This document shows, piece after piece, positions 17,104 through 25,027 of a DNA stretch of 64,000 nucleotides. Position 1 is the first letter of the stretch. Every line of letters starts with the position of its first letter. This DNA is from Ruminococcaceae bacterium D5. Its GTDB lineage: Bacteria; Bacillota; Clostridia; Oscillospirales; Ruminococcaceae. Both the position numbers and the translations under genes were made by a program. Under the pieces are notes generated by a model. The model searched no databases and was not told the origin of the DNA. It saw only the letters and a list, made by a program, of their open reading frames with translations. The stretch covers positions 1-64,000 of the forward strand of contig FORK01000005.1 in assembly GCA_900113995.1 (NCBI GenBank), in the 5' to 3' direction.

Positions 17104-17730
17104 GTGAAAACAGACCGATTATACCGTGTAGAGAAAAAGGATATCGAGAAGCTCAATTCGCTGCTGACCGAATCCTTCGCAAAAGATCCTCTCTACCTCA
17201 ACTTGATCCCGCAAGCAGAAAAACGTCAAAAACTTCTGCCGGAACTTTTTAGCTGCGATCTTGATGAACTCTTTGAAAACTGCGAAATCTACGCCGACAG
17301 CCCCGATCTCAACGGAATTATCATTGTTTCGGACGAAAGCGAGCCCTACAACCCGCTCAAGTACTATGCCGTTGAGCTGTTTTACGCGCTCAAGACCAAT
17401 CTTTACCTGATTCGTGACGACCATTCGCTTAAAACCCTTTGGAACTTCATCAAGGGGAAGGCTTACCTCAACTCCGAGTGGACCAACGACCTGCACACCG
17501 ACCGGCGAATGCATATTATCTACTTTTCGGTGCGGCCCTCGATGCGCGGCAAAGGCATTGCCACCAAGCTGATGAACGCGGTGCGCGACTATGCCGATGA
17601 GAACAGGCTTCTCGTTTCGCTGGAAACCCACAACGAGCACAATGTCAAGATGTATGAGCACTACGGTTTCCATCTTTTTGAAGTAGTTCAGAAACATTTC
17701 AGCCTCAAGCAGTACTGCATGGTGCGCTGA
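17104..17730 (+). CDS. GNAT family N-acetyltransferase
   Basis: 208 aa from the GTG at 17104, preferred over an in-frame GTG at 17092 because AAAGGTGAG then sits at the right distance. The C-terminal half has the acetyl-CoA-binding motif IIYFSVRPSMRGKGIATKLMNAV and the SLETHNEHNVKMYEHYGFHLFEVV tail of the fold. The acceptor substrate is unknown. Possible promoter elements (TTGCGA, TATACT) lie near 16925-16955. It converges with the symporter gene across a shared terminator. Confidence 0.85.
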   Translation: MKTDRLYRVEKKDIEKLNSLLTESFAKDPLYLNLIPQAEKRQKLLPELFSCDLDELFENCEIYADSPDLNGIIIVSDESEPYNPLKYYAVELFYALKTNLYLIRDDHSLKTLWNFIKGKAYLNSEWTNDLHTDRRMHIIYFSVRPSMRGKGIATKLMNAVRDYADENRLLVSLETHNEHNVKMYEHYGFHLFEVVQKHFSLKQYCMVR

Positions 17731-17750
17731 AACGGCGGGTTCTATCCCGC

Positions 17751-17785
17751 AAAATGCCCCGGGAAATATCCCGGGGCATTTTTTA
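17751..17785. terminator. Bidirectional terminator between convergent genes
   Basis: AAAATGCCCCGGGA / TCCCGGGGCATTTT stem with T-runs on both strands, between the acetyltransferase (plus) and the symporter (minus). Confidence 0.9.
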
Positions 17786-17806
17786 TCCGGTCCGCGCCTG
17801 CGGCAT

Positions 17807-19018
17807 CTATTTTGCGGCAGCGCGCGCCCTTTCCTGCTTTGAAATCCAGATCGCGCAGGTCGCATCTCCGGTGATGTTCAGGGTGGTGCGCCCCATATCA
17901 AAAATCTTATCCACGCCGGCGATCAGTGCAATACCCTCCACCGGGATTCCAACGGCGCTCAGCACCATCGAAAGCATGATCATCCCCGCTCCGGACACAC
18001 CGGCAGTGCCGATGGAAGCCAGCGTAGCGGTCAAAACCACCATGGCCATCTGTGAGAGAGTCAGGGTAATTCCATAGCAGCTGGCGATAAAGACGGTGGC
18101 AACCGCCTGATAAATTGCGGTGCCATCCATGTTGATGGTTGCCCCCAGCGGCAGCACAAACGAACTGATCTCCGGTTCCGCCCCCATTTTGTTACAGCAC
18201 TCGATATTGAGCGGCAGGGTCGCGTTGGAGGAGGTTGTCGTAAAGGCGCAGATCATAGCGGGAGCCATTCCCCGGAAGAAGGCGATGGGGCTCATCCCGC
18301 TGAGGAACCGGACGCTAAACCCATAAACCAGCACCACATGGAGCAGATACCCCAGATAGGCGACGCCGATAACGATGGCCAAAGAGCCGACGATGGAGGG
18401 TCCGTTGACCGCGACCACGTTGCACATCAGGCAGAATACACCAATCGGGGTAATCTGGATGATCATCATCATGATCTTCATGACGACCTCGCTCATGCAG
18501 TTGACCAGTTCCGCAATTTTTTCTCCCTTTTCACCGGCAGCAAGAATGCCCGCTCCGGCAAACAGGGCGATCACGATGACAGGGAGCATATCCGAAGCCA
18601 CCATCGGTTGGAGTGCGTTGCTTGGAAAAATCCCCACGATGACATCCATCACGTTCGAGCCGGTCGCCGCATATTCCGCTCCGCTCGTTTCCAGACGGGG
18701 AAATGCTCCAACAAAGGCGTTGGCTAAAGCAAGCCCTATGATAACAGCCACCGCGGTGGTGAAGATATAGTAAACAAAAGTACGGATTCCGACCGACCCG
18801 ACCCGCCGAAGGTCCTTCAGGGAAACAACCCCATCGGTGATCGAAAACAGAACGACCGGCACCACCAGGAATTTCAGCAGATTGATGTAAATAGTGCCAA
18901 AGGGTTTGATATACTGCGTAGTAAACTCAGGACTGCCCAAAAAGCAAAGCCCGGTAAGGATGCCGAGAAACATGCCGATAAAAATCCGAACCGGCAGGGA
19001 TAGCTTTTGTTTTGCCAT
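17807..19018 (-). CDS. Dicarboxylate/amino-acid:cation symporter (DAACS family)
   Basis: 403 aa, about eight transmembrane helices plus two re-entrant loops as in the GltPh/DctA/GltP family. Diagnostic are the serine-rich re-entrant loop TTSSNATLPLNIECC and the NMDGTAIYQAV motif in TM7, followed by GAGMIMLSMVLSAVGIPVEG and DRTLN-like DMGRTTLNITGD, where the arginine contacts the substrate carboxylate. Likely substrates are glutamate, aspartate or C4-dicarboxylates with sodium or protons. GAAGGAG precedes the start. Confidence 0.92.
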   Translation of the reverse strand: MAKQKLSLPVRIFIGMFLGILTGLCFLGSPEFTTQYIKPFGTIYINLLKFLVVPVVLFSITDGVVSLKDLRRVGSVGIRTFVYYIFTTAVAVIIGLALANAFVGAFPRLETSGAEYAATGSNVMDVIVGIFPSNALQPMVASDMLPVIVIALFAGAGILAAGEKGEKIAELVNCMSEVVMKIMMMIIQITPIGVFCLMCNVVAVNGPSIVGSLAIVIGVAYLGYLLHVVLVYGFSVRFLSGMSPIAFFRGMAPAMICAFTTTSSNATLPLNIECCNKMGAEPEISSFVLPLGATINMDGTAIYQAVATVFIASCYGITLTLSQMAMVVLTATLASIGTAGVSGAGMIMLSMVLSAVGIPVEGIALIAGVDKIFDMGRTTLNITGDATCAIWISKQERARAAAK

Positions 19019-19439
19019 ATGAATGCTCCTTCTTCATGTTATTAATTGTCCCAGCTCATGCCCAAATCATAAACGATTATCCATAATATGTATATATTTA
19101 CATATATTTCTTAACAAAAGCTAAATTATTTCTTGCTTACGCTTGATTGCTTCTGAATATTCGGCCGGTAGATGCCGTTCTTTTCAGGCATTCGGAACCG
19201 GTACATCTTCGGTGCGGTCTCCTCCCCCGAATCGGATGATCTTCCCAAAACTTCTTTGGGTCTTTTTCGAATATCCTTTTCCGCACATATCGGCACAGGC
19301 GGGAAGCATATACAGTGTCTTCCAGAGTATGAATGCGTTTTTCTATCACTGTACCGCTGTTTTCCGGTACCGGCACAACCACTGCGGCCGCAACATAGGA
19401 TGGAATACAGTGACTTTTGAATGAAGGAGCTACCATCCT
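19019..19439. other. 420-base gene-free stretch between divergent genes
   Basis: It holds the promoter of the symporter on its left, including an AT-rich inverted repeat ATATGTA-TATATT-TACATAT at 19086-19105 that could be an operator. The rest shows broken minus-strand coding-like pieces in more than one frame (for example LPAEYSEAIKRKQEII near 19140-19190) but no intact gene; a decayed gene is possible. Confidence 0.45.
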
Positions 19440-20414
19440 ATGTATCTGCCGAATCATACCTTTTACTCCCGCAACCGTCCGGTGGTTCCGCTGCCCAACC
19501 CCGGCGAGGGAGGACCCGTCTACCCCGGACCGGACGCCTCCACCCCGGTTATCCCGCTGCCCAACCCCGGCGAGGGAGGACCCGTCTACCCCGGACCGGA
19601 CGCCTCCACCCCGGTTATCCCGCTGCCCAACCCCGGCGAGGGAGGACCCGTCTACCCCGGACCGGACGCCTCCACCCCGGTTATCCCGCTGCCCAATCCC
19701 GACGAGGGAGGACCTGTCTACCCCGGCCCCCCCTCTGTCAGCTGGCCTAATCTCTGTTACTACTGCACTGCCGGAAGAAACGCCGCCGTCCGATTTCTCA
19801 ATGCTGCGGAGGGCTACAATCCATTCCGGGTCTTTCTCAACAACAACCTGATCGTCAACAGCCTGAGCTTTGGGGCGCTGACCCCATACGGCCGGGTCAC
19901 CAATGGCTATCAGACGGTGACGGTGACAGGTCCGGACGGCTATATCTACCTGCAAAAATCGCTTCCTTTCCGGGCGGACAGCCAATATACAGTTGCTGTC
20001 ACCAAAACGGCAAGCGGACTCGATCTGACACAAATTACCGACGATTCCTGCCCGCATCCGGGAAATCTTTCCTGCCTGCGTCTCTGCAATTTGGCCTACA
20101 ACTCCAATCCGCTTGACCTTTTGCTCGCCAACGGACGGATGATCTATACCGACGTCCGTTTCCGGGAGAGCACCCCCTTCAAACGAATCCGCCCGGGCGA
20201 TTACCAGTTTTACCTTGCGGAAACCGGACAGTATGCCGCCCCCTACCTCGGGGTGATCGATCTGGTAGATAACTCCGCAGAGGTTTACCCGCTCTCCGAG
20301 CTGCTGGTTTCCTTCTATCTGACGGTCCGATCCAATATCTCCTATACCATCTTTGTCCTGAGCCGGGGAAGCACACCGGATGCAATCGGACTTTTGGCGG
20401 TCGAGGATTCCTGA
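19440..20414 (+). CDS. DUF4397 domain protein with N-terminal Pro/Gly tandem repeats
   Basis: 324 aa, start preceded by GGAG ten bases upstream. Residues 17-100 consist of three perfect and one degenerate 22-residue repeats (core PLPNPGEGGPVYPGPDAST). The remaining about 220 residues contain a DUF4397-like beta-sandwich: VRFLNAAEGYNPFRVFLNN followed by a second half beginning LRLCNLAYNSNPLDLLLANG. No signal peptide, membrane anchor or sortase motif is visible. Proteins of this type in spore-forming Clostridia may be surface or spore-coat associated, but nothing here proves that. Confidence 0.8.
   Translation: MYLPNHTFYSRNRPVVPLPNPGEGGPVYPGPDASTPVIPLPNPGEGGPVYPGPDASTPVIPLPNPGEGGPVYPGPDASTPVIPLPNPDEGGPVYPGPPSVSWPNLCYYCTAGRNAAVRFLNAAEGYNPFRVFLNNNLIVNSLSFGALTPYGRVTNGYQTVTVTGPDGYIYLQKSLPFRADSQYTVAVTKTASGLDLTQITDDSCPHPGNLSCLRLCNLAYNSNPLDLLLANGRMIYTDVRFRESTPFKRIRPGDYQFYLAETGQYAAPYLGVIDLVDNSAEVYPLSELLVSFYLTVRSNISYTIFVLSRGSTPDAIGLLAVEDS
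19488..19685 (+). repeat. Three perfect 66-bp tandem repeats inside the DUF4397 gene
   Basis: Units at 19488-19553, 19554-19619 and 19620-19685 are identical base for base, each encoding 22 residues. A fourth, diverged partial unit runs to about 19727. Identity at third codon positions shows recent expansion or ongoing homogenisation. Confidence 0.95.
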
Positions 20415-20781
20415 ATGGGTGTCTCCTGCGGCAAGTCATAGCCGCAGGAGAAACTGGTCGCTTGTGCAGAACCCGTCAGCGCCGATTACCGGCGGGCGTC
20501 TCAGAGCGCACCCTATTCCGACCGCATCACCTTCTCCGCAGGCCGTAAACGGGCGATGCTGCCCAAGCAGCAGTTCTCTGTCATCGAAAGGGGTCCGGCG
20601 GCAGCCCGATTCACCCGGTGTTGGAAGCGAAAACCTTTTATGGGCGCCTTCTCCGGCAGAACCGGCAGTTTCTCTCCCACAGTAGAGGCCGCGCTTAAAA
20701 AGCGCGGCCTCTACTGTGCCGCTCTCCGCTCGGGTGCGCCGGGCAGGCGGAGCAGGAAAGAGCGGCTCACAGGCCGCCCTT
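20415..20781. other. Gene-free island with hairpins
   Basis: Contains a TCTCCTGCGGC / GCCGCAGGAGA hairpin at 20422-20451 just after the DUF4397 gene, probably its transcript end though without a T-run; a possible copy of dispersed repeat B at 20623-20665; and a long perfect inverted repeat at 20678-20718. No supported gene. Confidence 0.55.
20678..20718. repeat. Perfect 18-bp inverted repeat
   Basis: CACAGTAGAGGCCGCGCT - TAAAA - AGCGCGGCCTCTACTGTG. Arms are identical over 18 bp and there is no flanking T-run on either side, so it is not a standard terminator. Confidence 0.85.
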
Positions 20782-20810
20782 TTACGGGCTGCGGGGCGGG
20801 CAACAAACAA
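20780..20810 (+). repeat. Dispersed repeat A, truncated copy 2
   Basis: TTTTACGGGCTGCGGGGCGG then diverges (GCAACAAACAAGAACC). It shares its first 16 bases with copy 3 at 20857. Confidence 0.55.
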
Positions 20811-21459
20811 GAACCTTTGGATGATAGGAAGCCGATCGATAGAAGGATAGTTTTCCTTTTACGGGCTGCGGGACGAGCGATGCAAGAGGAAAATTTTCAG
20901 TATCTTTTGAGAGGTTTTCCGGTACAAAGCCCTTTTTAGTGCTTAACACTGCCAGCGCCTGAATGACGCTGGCTTTCACTTTGTTCAAGCTGTTATGGAC
21001 TGATTCCTTAGCTACACCCTTGAAAGGGTCTTCATATTCTTTTGTGTATAGCTCATCTTCAATCTGATCTTGTTTTTCCTGCTTTCTGATGTATTTTGCA
21101 ATGGTTGCTTCATTAAGTTCCACGGCACTTACATAGTACCCTGTTGCCCAAAACCTTCTATTCCCAAACTTATACTTGAGATTGCTGTGTCTATCGAATA
21201 TCATCATCGCACTTTTCCCTTTGAGATACCCCATAAAACTTGACACGCTATACTTTGGCGGTATTGAGAGCAGCAGATGGATATGGTCCGGCATCATATG
21301 CCCTTCTATAATTTCAACGCCTTTCCATTTACACAAATCCCGTATGATCTGTTGTATATCTGCGTGCATTTGATTGTAAATAATCTTTCTCCGGTACTTC
21401 GGAGTGAATACTATGTGGTGCTTGCACAGCCATTTTGTATGTGCTGAACTTTCTGCCAT
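20782..21459 (-). CDS. tnpA: IS200/IS605-type TnpA (Y1 transposase) with C-terminal read-through
   Basis: 225 aa. The first about 150 residues are a complete IS200-type single-strand transposase: AHTKWLCKHHIVFTPKYRRK, the HUH motif in MPDHIHLLLS (His59, His61), GYLKGKSAMMIFD, FWATGYYV and the nucleophile helix KYIRKQEKQDQ (Tyr123). IS200 TnpA proteins normally stop near residue 150 after EYEDPF. Here the frame stays open about 75 more residues into flanking sequence that includes dispersed repeat A, ending PRSP. No TnpB/IscB accessory gene is adjacent. Confidence 0.9.
   Translation of the reverse strand: MAESSAHTKWLCKHHIVFTPKYRRKIIYNQMHADIQQIIRDLCKWKGVEIIEGHMMPDHIHLLLSIPPKYSVSSFMGYLKGKSAMMIFDRHSNLKYKFGNRRFWATGYYVSAVELNEATIAKYIRKQEKQDQIEDELYTKEYEDPFKGVAKESVHNSLNKVKASVIQALAVLSTKKGFVPENLSKDTENFPLASLVPQPVKGKLSFYRSASYHPKVLVCCPPRSP
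20857..20932 (+). repeat. Dispersed repeat A, copy 3 (long form)
   Basis: TTTTACGGGCTGCGGG, CGATGCAAGAGGAAAATTTTCAGT and, 17 bases on, CCGGTACAAAGCC. It shares the same succession of blocks with the minus-strand copy at 28125-28199. It lies antisense within the extended end of tnpA. Confidence 0.65.
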
Positions 21460-21605
21460 GGGACATCACCTTTCTTTTGCTTTTTGACGGCTTGAACACT
21501 CGTCATTTTAACAGAAAGGTGCTGTCCTTGCTTAAGCCTTCAATCTCACCCGCATAGCGGGTGGCTTTTTGTATGTTAGACGGCAAGACGCCTAACATAC
21601 CTGCT
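20860..21605 (-). mobile_element. IS200/IS605 family insertion, ends approximate
   Basis: tnpA is preceded on its 5' side by a hairpin CACCCGC-ATA-GCGGGTG (21547-21563) and by GTATGTTAG / CTAACATAC (21571-21600), resembling the subterminal structures of this family. A CCAGCG / CGCTGG hairpin at about 20951-20971 could be the other end, lying inside the extended reading frame. The exact boundaries cannot be set without an empty-site comparison. Confidence 0.6.
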
Positions 21606-21617
21606 AAAGCAGGGCGC

Positions 21618-21652
21618 AAAAAAGGGTCAGCCCAAATGGGCCGACCCTTTTT
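21618..21652 (-). terminator. Terminator of the yebC / 3-hydroxyisobutyrate-dehydrogenase-like unit
   Basis: AAAAAGGGTCAGCCC-AAAT-GGGCCGACCCTTTTT just past the stop at 21665, with T-runs on both strands. Confidence 0.85.
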
Positions 21653-21664
21653 GAGATGGGACAT

Positions 21665-22537
21665 TCATATCTGTTTTTCGTAGTACTCAATCAGTGCCTG
21701 CGTTCCCTGCTCCCCATGACCAAGTTCGATCATCTTCTCATAGAGATGCAGCACACTGTCGAGCATCTCAAGCTCAATTCCACGCGCGTCACATTCCTCC
21801 TTGATGATCTTCATATCCTTGACAAAATGCTTGATAAAAAAGCCCGGGGCAAAATCCCCCTTGAGGACCCGGGGCGCCATGTTGCTGATCTGCCAGCTTC
21901 CCGCAGCGCCGCCACTGATCGCCGAGAGCATCGCCGCAGGATCCAGACCTGATTTCCTCGCGTAGGCGATCGCCTCGGTATAGGCAGCGGTAGCTCCCGC
22001 CACACAAATTTGATTGCAGGCCTTGGTGTGCTGCCCGCATCCCGCAGGCCCCATATAGTGGATCGCCTTGCCCATGCACTGGAAGAGAGGCAGAGCCTCG
22101 GCAAAATCCGCCTCATCGCCGCCAACCATAATGGAAAGGGCGGCATTTCGGGCGCCGCTGTCTCCGCCGGAAACCGGCGCATCCATCACCCGGATGCCGC
22201 GGCGCTTTCCCTCGGCATAAAGGCGTTTGGCCAATGCCGGGGAGGAGGTAGTCATGTCGATCACCAGAGTACCCGGCCGGACGTTCTCAAGGATTCCGGA
22301 TTTTCCGAGAAAAACCTCTTCGACATCCTTTGGATAGCCGACCATGACAAACACCGCATCCGCACCGGATACCGCTCCGGACACCGTTTCACAGGGAGTC
22401 AGGCCATACTCCTTCGCCAGCGGAAGCAGCTTTTCCATCCTTCGGCTGTAGGCGCTGACGGAATAACCGTTTTTAACCAGATGCCCCGCCATCGGGGCGC
22501 CCATGACGCCGACACCGATCCATGCAATTTGCCTCAT
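21665..22537 (-). CDS. 3-hydroxyisobutyrate dehydrogenase / tartronate semialdehyde reductase-like enzyme
   Basis: 290 aa, beta-hydroxyacid dehydrogenase family. The Rossmann signature WIGVGVMGAPMAGHL begins at residue 5, VMDAPVSGGDSGA (substrate loop) lies near 118, and the catalytic lysine is in GCGQHTKACNQ near 170. Members oxidise 3-hydroxyisobutyrate or reduce tartronate semialdehyde with NAD(P); the substrate cannot be set from sequence. It follows yebC by 25 bases and probably shares its transcript. Confidence 0.88.
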   Translation of the reverse strand: MRQIAWIGVGVMGAPMAGHLVKNGYSVSAYSRRMEKLLPLAKEYGLTPCETVSGAVSGADAVFVMVGYPKDVEEVFLGKSGILENVRPGTLVIDMTTSSPALAKRLYAEGKRRGIRVMDAPVSGGDSGARNAALSIMVGGDEADFAEALPLFQCMGKAIHYMGPAGCGQHTKACNQICVAGATAAYTEAIAYARKSGLDPAAMLSAISGGAAGSWQISNMAPRVLKGDFAPGFFIKHFVKDMKIIKEECDARGIELEMLDSVLHLYEKMIELGHGEQGTQALIEYYEKQI

Positions 22538-22562
22538 AACAACGTCCCCCTTTTGTCAGCTC

Positions 22563-23312
22563 TTACTCTTCTCCCTCTTCTTCGGGCATATCCCAAGAGG
22601 TATAGACCTCCTGCACGTCATCGTTCTCTTCAAGCAGATCGATCAGCTTCTGCATCTTCTGTGCCTGTTCCGGGTCGTCGATTTTGGTCAGGGTCGTTGG
22701 GACATACTCCACCTCGGCGGAGGCAAAGGCGTAGCCCAGCGCTTCCAGAGCGATGCGGACGTTGCGGCATTCGGCAGGCTCGGTCACGATCTCAATTCCG
22801 CCATCCTCATACTTAATGTCGATCACGCCGTCCAGCATGGCGTCCTCAAAAATCTTATCCTCGCTGATTTTTCCGTCCTCATTGTCGATGGCGATGATGC
22901 CCTTCTGCTCAAACAGAAAGGAGACGCTGCCATTCTGACCGAGATTTCCGCCGCACTTGTCAAAATAGTGGCGCAGGTCTCCGGCAGTACGGTTGCGGTT
23001 GTCGGTCAGTGCCTCAACCATCACCGCCACGCCGCAAGGGCCGTAGCCCTCATAGGTCATCTCTTCGTAGTCATTCTTATCTCCGTCACCCATAGCCTTT
23101 TTGATAATCCGCTCGACATTTTCGTTCGGGACGTTATTGGCCTTGGCCTTGGCGACTAGGTCGCGAAGCTTGCTGTTGGAGTTGGGGTCTCCTCCGCCCT
23201 CTCGCACCGCAACGGCAATTTCACGACCGATCTTGGTGAAAACGTTGGCACGCTTGGAATCGGTCGCTTCCTTCTTACGTTTGATGGTACTCCATTTCGA
23301 ATGTCCGGACAT
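22563..23312 (-). CDS. yebC: YebC/PmpR family regulatory/translation factor
   Basis: 249 aa from the ATG at 23312 (MSGHSKWSTIKRKKEATD), which has GGGGGA upstream. The longer upstream open frame has no family similarity. Landmarks are GGGDPNSNSKLRDLVAKA, GYGPCGVAVMVEALTDNRNRT and FDKCGGNLGQNGSVSFLF. YebC proteins were described as transcription regulators, and recent work places some members on the ribosome at difficult sequences. Confidence 0.96.
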   Translation of the reverse strand: MSGHSKWSTIKRKKEATDSKRANVFTKIGREIAVAVREGGGDPNSNSKLRDLVAKAKANNVPNENVERIIKKAMGDGDKNDYEEMTYEGYGPCGVAVMVEALTDNRNRTAGDLRHYFDKCGGNLGQNGSVSFLFEQKGIIAIDNEDGKISEDKIFEDAMLDGVIDIKYEDGGIEIVTEPAECRNVRIALEALGYAFASAEVEYVPTTLTKIDDPEQAQKMQKLIDLLEENDDVQEVYTSWDMPEEEGEE

Positions 23313-23354
23313 GATAAATCCCCCAAATCTAAAACGTTCAATTTGTATTTGTTT

Positions 23355-23360
23355 ATTATA
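23355..23360 (-). promoter_or_regulatory. Extended -10 element of the yebC promoter
   Basis: On the minus strand TTGCTATAATAA gives a TGn-TATAAT extended -10 with no good -35, 43 bases before the yebC start. Confidence 0.55.
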
Positions 23361-23850
23361 GCAAAAATCCGGGTGCAGGGAAAGCCCCCAAACGAATTTT
23401 TTGTGAGATTTCTCCTGCGGGCAGCGTTTTCGACGGAATCCCGGAAGCCCGCGGGTTTCGTTTCTCAGGCATCTTCCAGTTCTATTCCGCAGGATTCGCA
23501 GCGGCAGCAGCTTCGTCAGCCGCGCGAAAGCGGACGACCGACAGTCGTTCCATTCTGCAGGGTGCGCAGAGGCTGCAGCGGCAAAACAGCAAAACGCGGA
23601 ACAAGGGCCGGAAAGGAAATATCTTTCCCGGCCCTCGCCCTTGTACTGTCTAAGCGTATAGAACCGCCCGCAGGACAAAAAGCTTTCGCTTCCGGCATCA
23701 GACAAGACAGGATGCCGACAACAGTTTTCAGGGAATAAAGAAGCCGCCGTTGGGACGGCAGCGGGCCATCAATAGGCCGCCGCGCAAGAGCCGCCGGGGA
23801 AAACCGTCGGGTCTCTTAAAAGGCATACCGGCATTCCTCCGATGGCTTGC
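23361..23850. other. 490-base gene-free island
   Basis: No supported coding sequence. It contains a GGGCCGGAAAG / CTTTCCCGGCCC hairpin (23605-23634) and dispersed repeat B on the minus strand (23653-23692). Confidence 0.55.
23653..23692 (-). repeat. Dispersed repeat B, copy 1
   Basis: Read on the minus strand: GAAGCGAAAGCTTTTT, eight variable bases, GGCGGTTCTATACGCT. It matches 28406-28447 on the plus strand almost base for base outside the spacer. Confidence 0.7.
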
Positions 23851-24921
23851 TCAGGCCGGGGGACCTGACTCCATCAGCCGCAGCATCGCATCATTGGCCT
23901 GCATTCCGCCATCCGGCAGCACCCAGAGAACCGCCAGATTCTCCCTCTCGGCCAGCATTTCCCCCGTTTTCTGATCCAGCAGGAAGAGAGCAGTCGAGAA
24001 AAGATCGGCGTCGGCCGCCGAGGAACAGACAACCGTGACGCTCCGGCAGCGTTCTCCGGGGTGCAGGGTGGCGGGATCGATGATATGGTGGGCGCGGTGC
24101 CGCTTTCCATCCTGTTCGTACCAAAAGAACCGTTGGTAATCCCCGCTTGTAGACACTGCCCCGGATGGAATTCTCAGCGACGCGAGGGACGGCGCCTGCG
24201 ACAAAATGGCCCTGTCGGGCGACTGAACGCCGATTTCCCACACCGGCTTTCCATCCGGCGGATGGCCGCAGCAAAGATTTCCGCCGCTCGAGATCGCAAA
24301 GCGGGAAAGCCCTGCGGCTGCCAGTTTCCGCGCCGTGCGTTCGGTCGCGTATCCCTTGGCTACCGCTCCGAGGTCAAGCAGCGACTTCGGGTCGGCGAGC
24401 CGCACCCGCCCGGAATCCTCCTCCAGCACCAGAAGCTCCGGCGCGGCATGGCCCGCCGCCTCCCGCAGCGTTTTTTCATCCGGAATAAGCCGGTTTCCCG
24501 AAACGATAGCCCGACGCCAAAGCTCGGTCACTGCGCCGAAGGTGGGCGAAACTGTCCCCAGAGTGCGCCGCTCCCCCTCGCGGGCATAGAGAAGCAGGGA
24601 AAAAAGCGGTTCCCCCACCGCCAGCGGCTCTCCCCCCGCCGCACGGTTGACCGCATACAAATTAACAATTGTCTCCGATTCGGAAAATCGGTCATAAATT
24701 GAATGAAATCCGGTAAAGCTATCGACGGCGAGGTCGAGATACCAATCAAACTCCTCGCGGGTCGGGACACTGGCCGTGAGGGTAATTACGGAATCAAAAA
24801 CGCCCCAGAAGGTCGCGGTATATCGGAGCAAACGCGGCCGCAGCGAAAAAAGAAGCAGAGCGGCGCAGCAGGCCGCCAGGAATCCCCGCCGCAGGCTCTG
24901 CGAACGTTTGCAACGCGCCAT
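23851..24921 (-). CDS. apbE: FAD:protein FMN transferase (ApbE family)
   Basis: 356 aa from the ATG at 24921 (MARCKRSQSLRRG). A hydrophobic N-terminal segment (residues 10-28) is a signal or anchor. The ApbE core follows: ATFWGVFDSVITL, YDRFSESETIVNLYAVNRAAG, DLGAVAKGYATERTA, SSGGNLCCGH, and HHIIDPATLHPGE with the metal-binding Asp/Thr. The family attaches FMN to a threonine of extracytoplasmic flavoproteins or acts as an FAD hydrolase. A lipoprotein gene is transcribed divergently 106 bases away. I could not find an obvious flavinylation target motif in it. Confidence 0.92.
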   Translation of the reverse strand: MARCKRSQSLRRGFLAACCAALLLFSLRPRLLRYTATFWGVFDSVITLTASVPTREEFDWYLDLAVDSFTGFHSIYDRFSESETIVNLYAVNRAAGGEPLAVGEPLFSLLLYAREGERRTLGTVSPTFGAVTELWRRAIVSGNRLIPDEKTLREAAGHAAPELLVLEEDSGRVRLADPKSLLDLGAVAKGYATERTARKLAAAGLSRFAISSGGNLCCGHPPDGKPVWEIGVQSPDRAILSQAPSLASLRIPSGAVSTSGDYQRFFWYEQDGKRHRAHHIIDPATLHPGERCRSVTVVCSSAADADLFSTALFLLDQKTGEMLAERENLAVLWVLPDGGMQANDAMLRLMESGPPA

Positions 24922-25027
24922 CCCTCTACCGCCTTTCTCCCGTATGCAAGGGATAGTTTGTCCGCCGGGCGGCATTTTATCAGAACCACCCAGCGGCGGA
25001 TGTCCAATTTATGATGGAGGTTTTTCT

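Noticed and set aside
19488-19685. CRISPR array
   Set aside because: The repeats are directly contiguous 66-bp coding units without spacers, inside an open reading frame.
19137-20057. 306-codon minus-strand open frame across the DUF4397 repeats
   Set aside because: Most of it is antisense to the 66-bp repeats. The 3' portion (19137-19400) has some coding-like flavour but breaks across frames, so at most a decayed gene.
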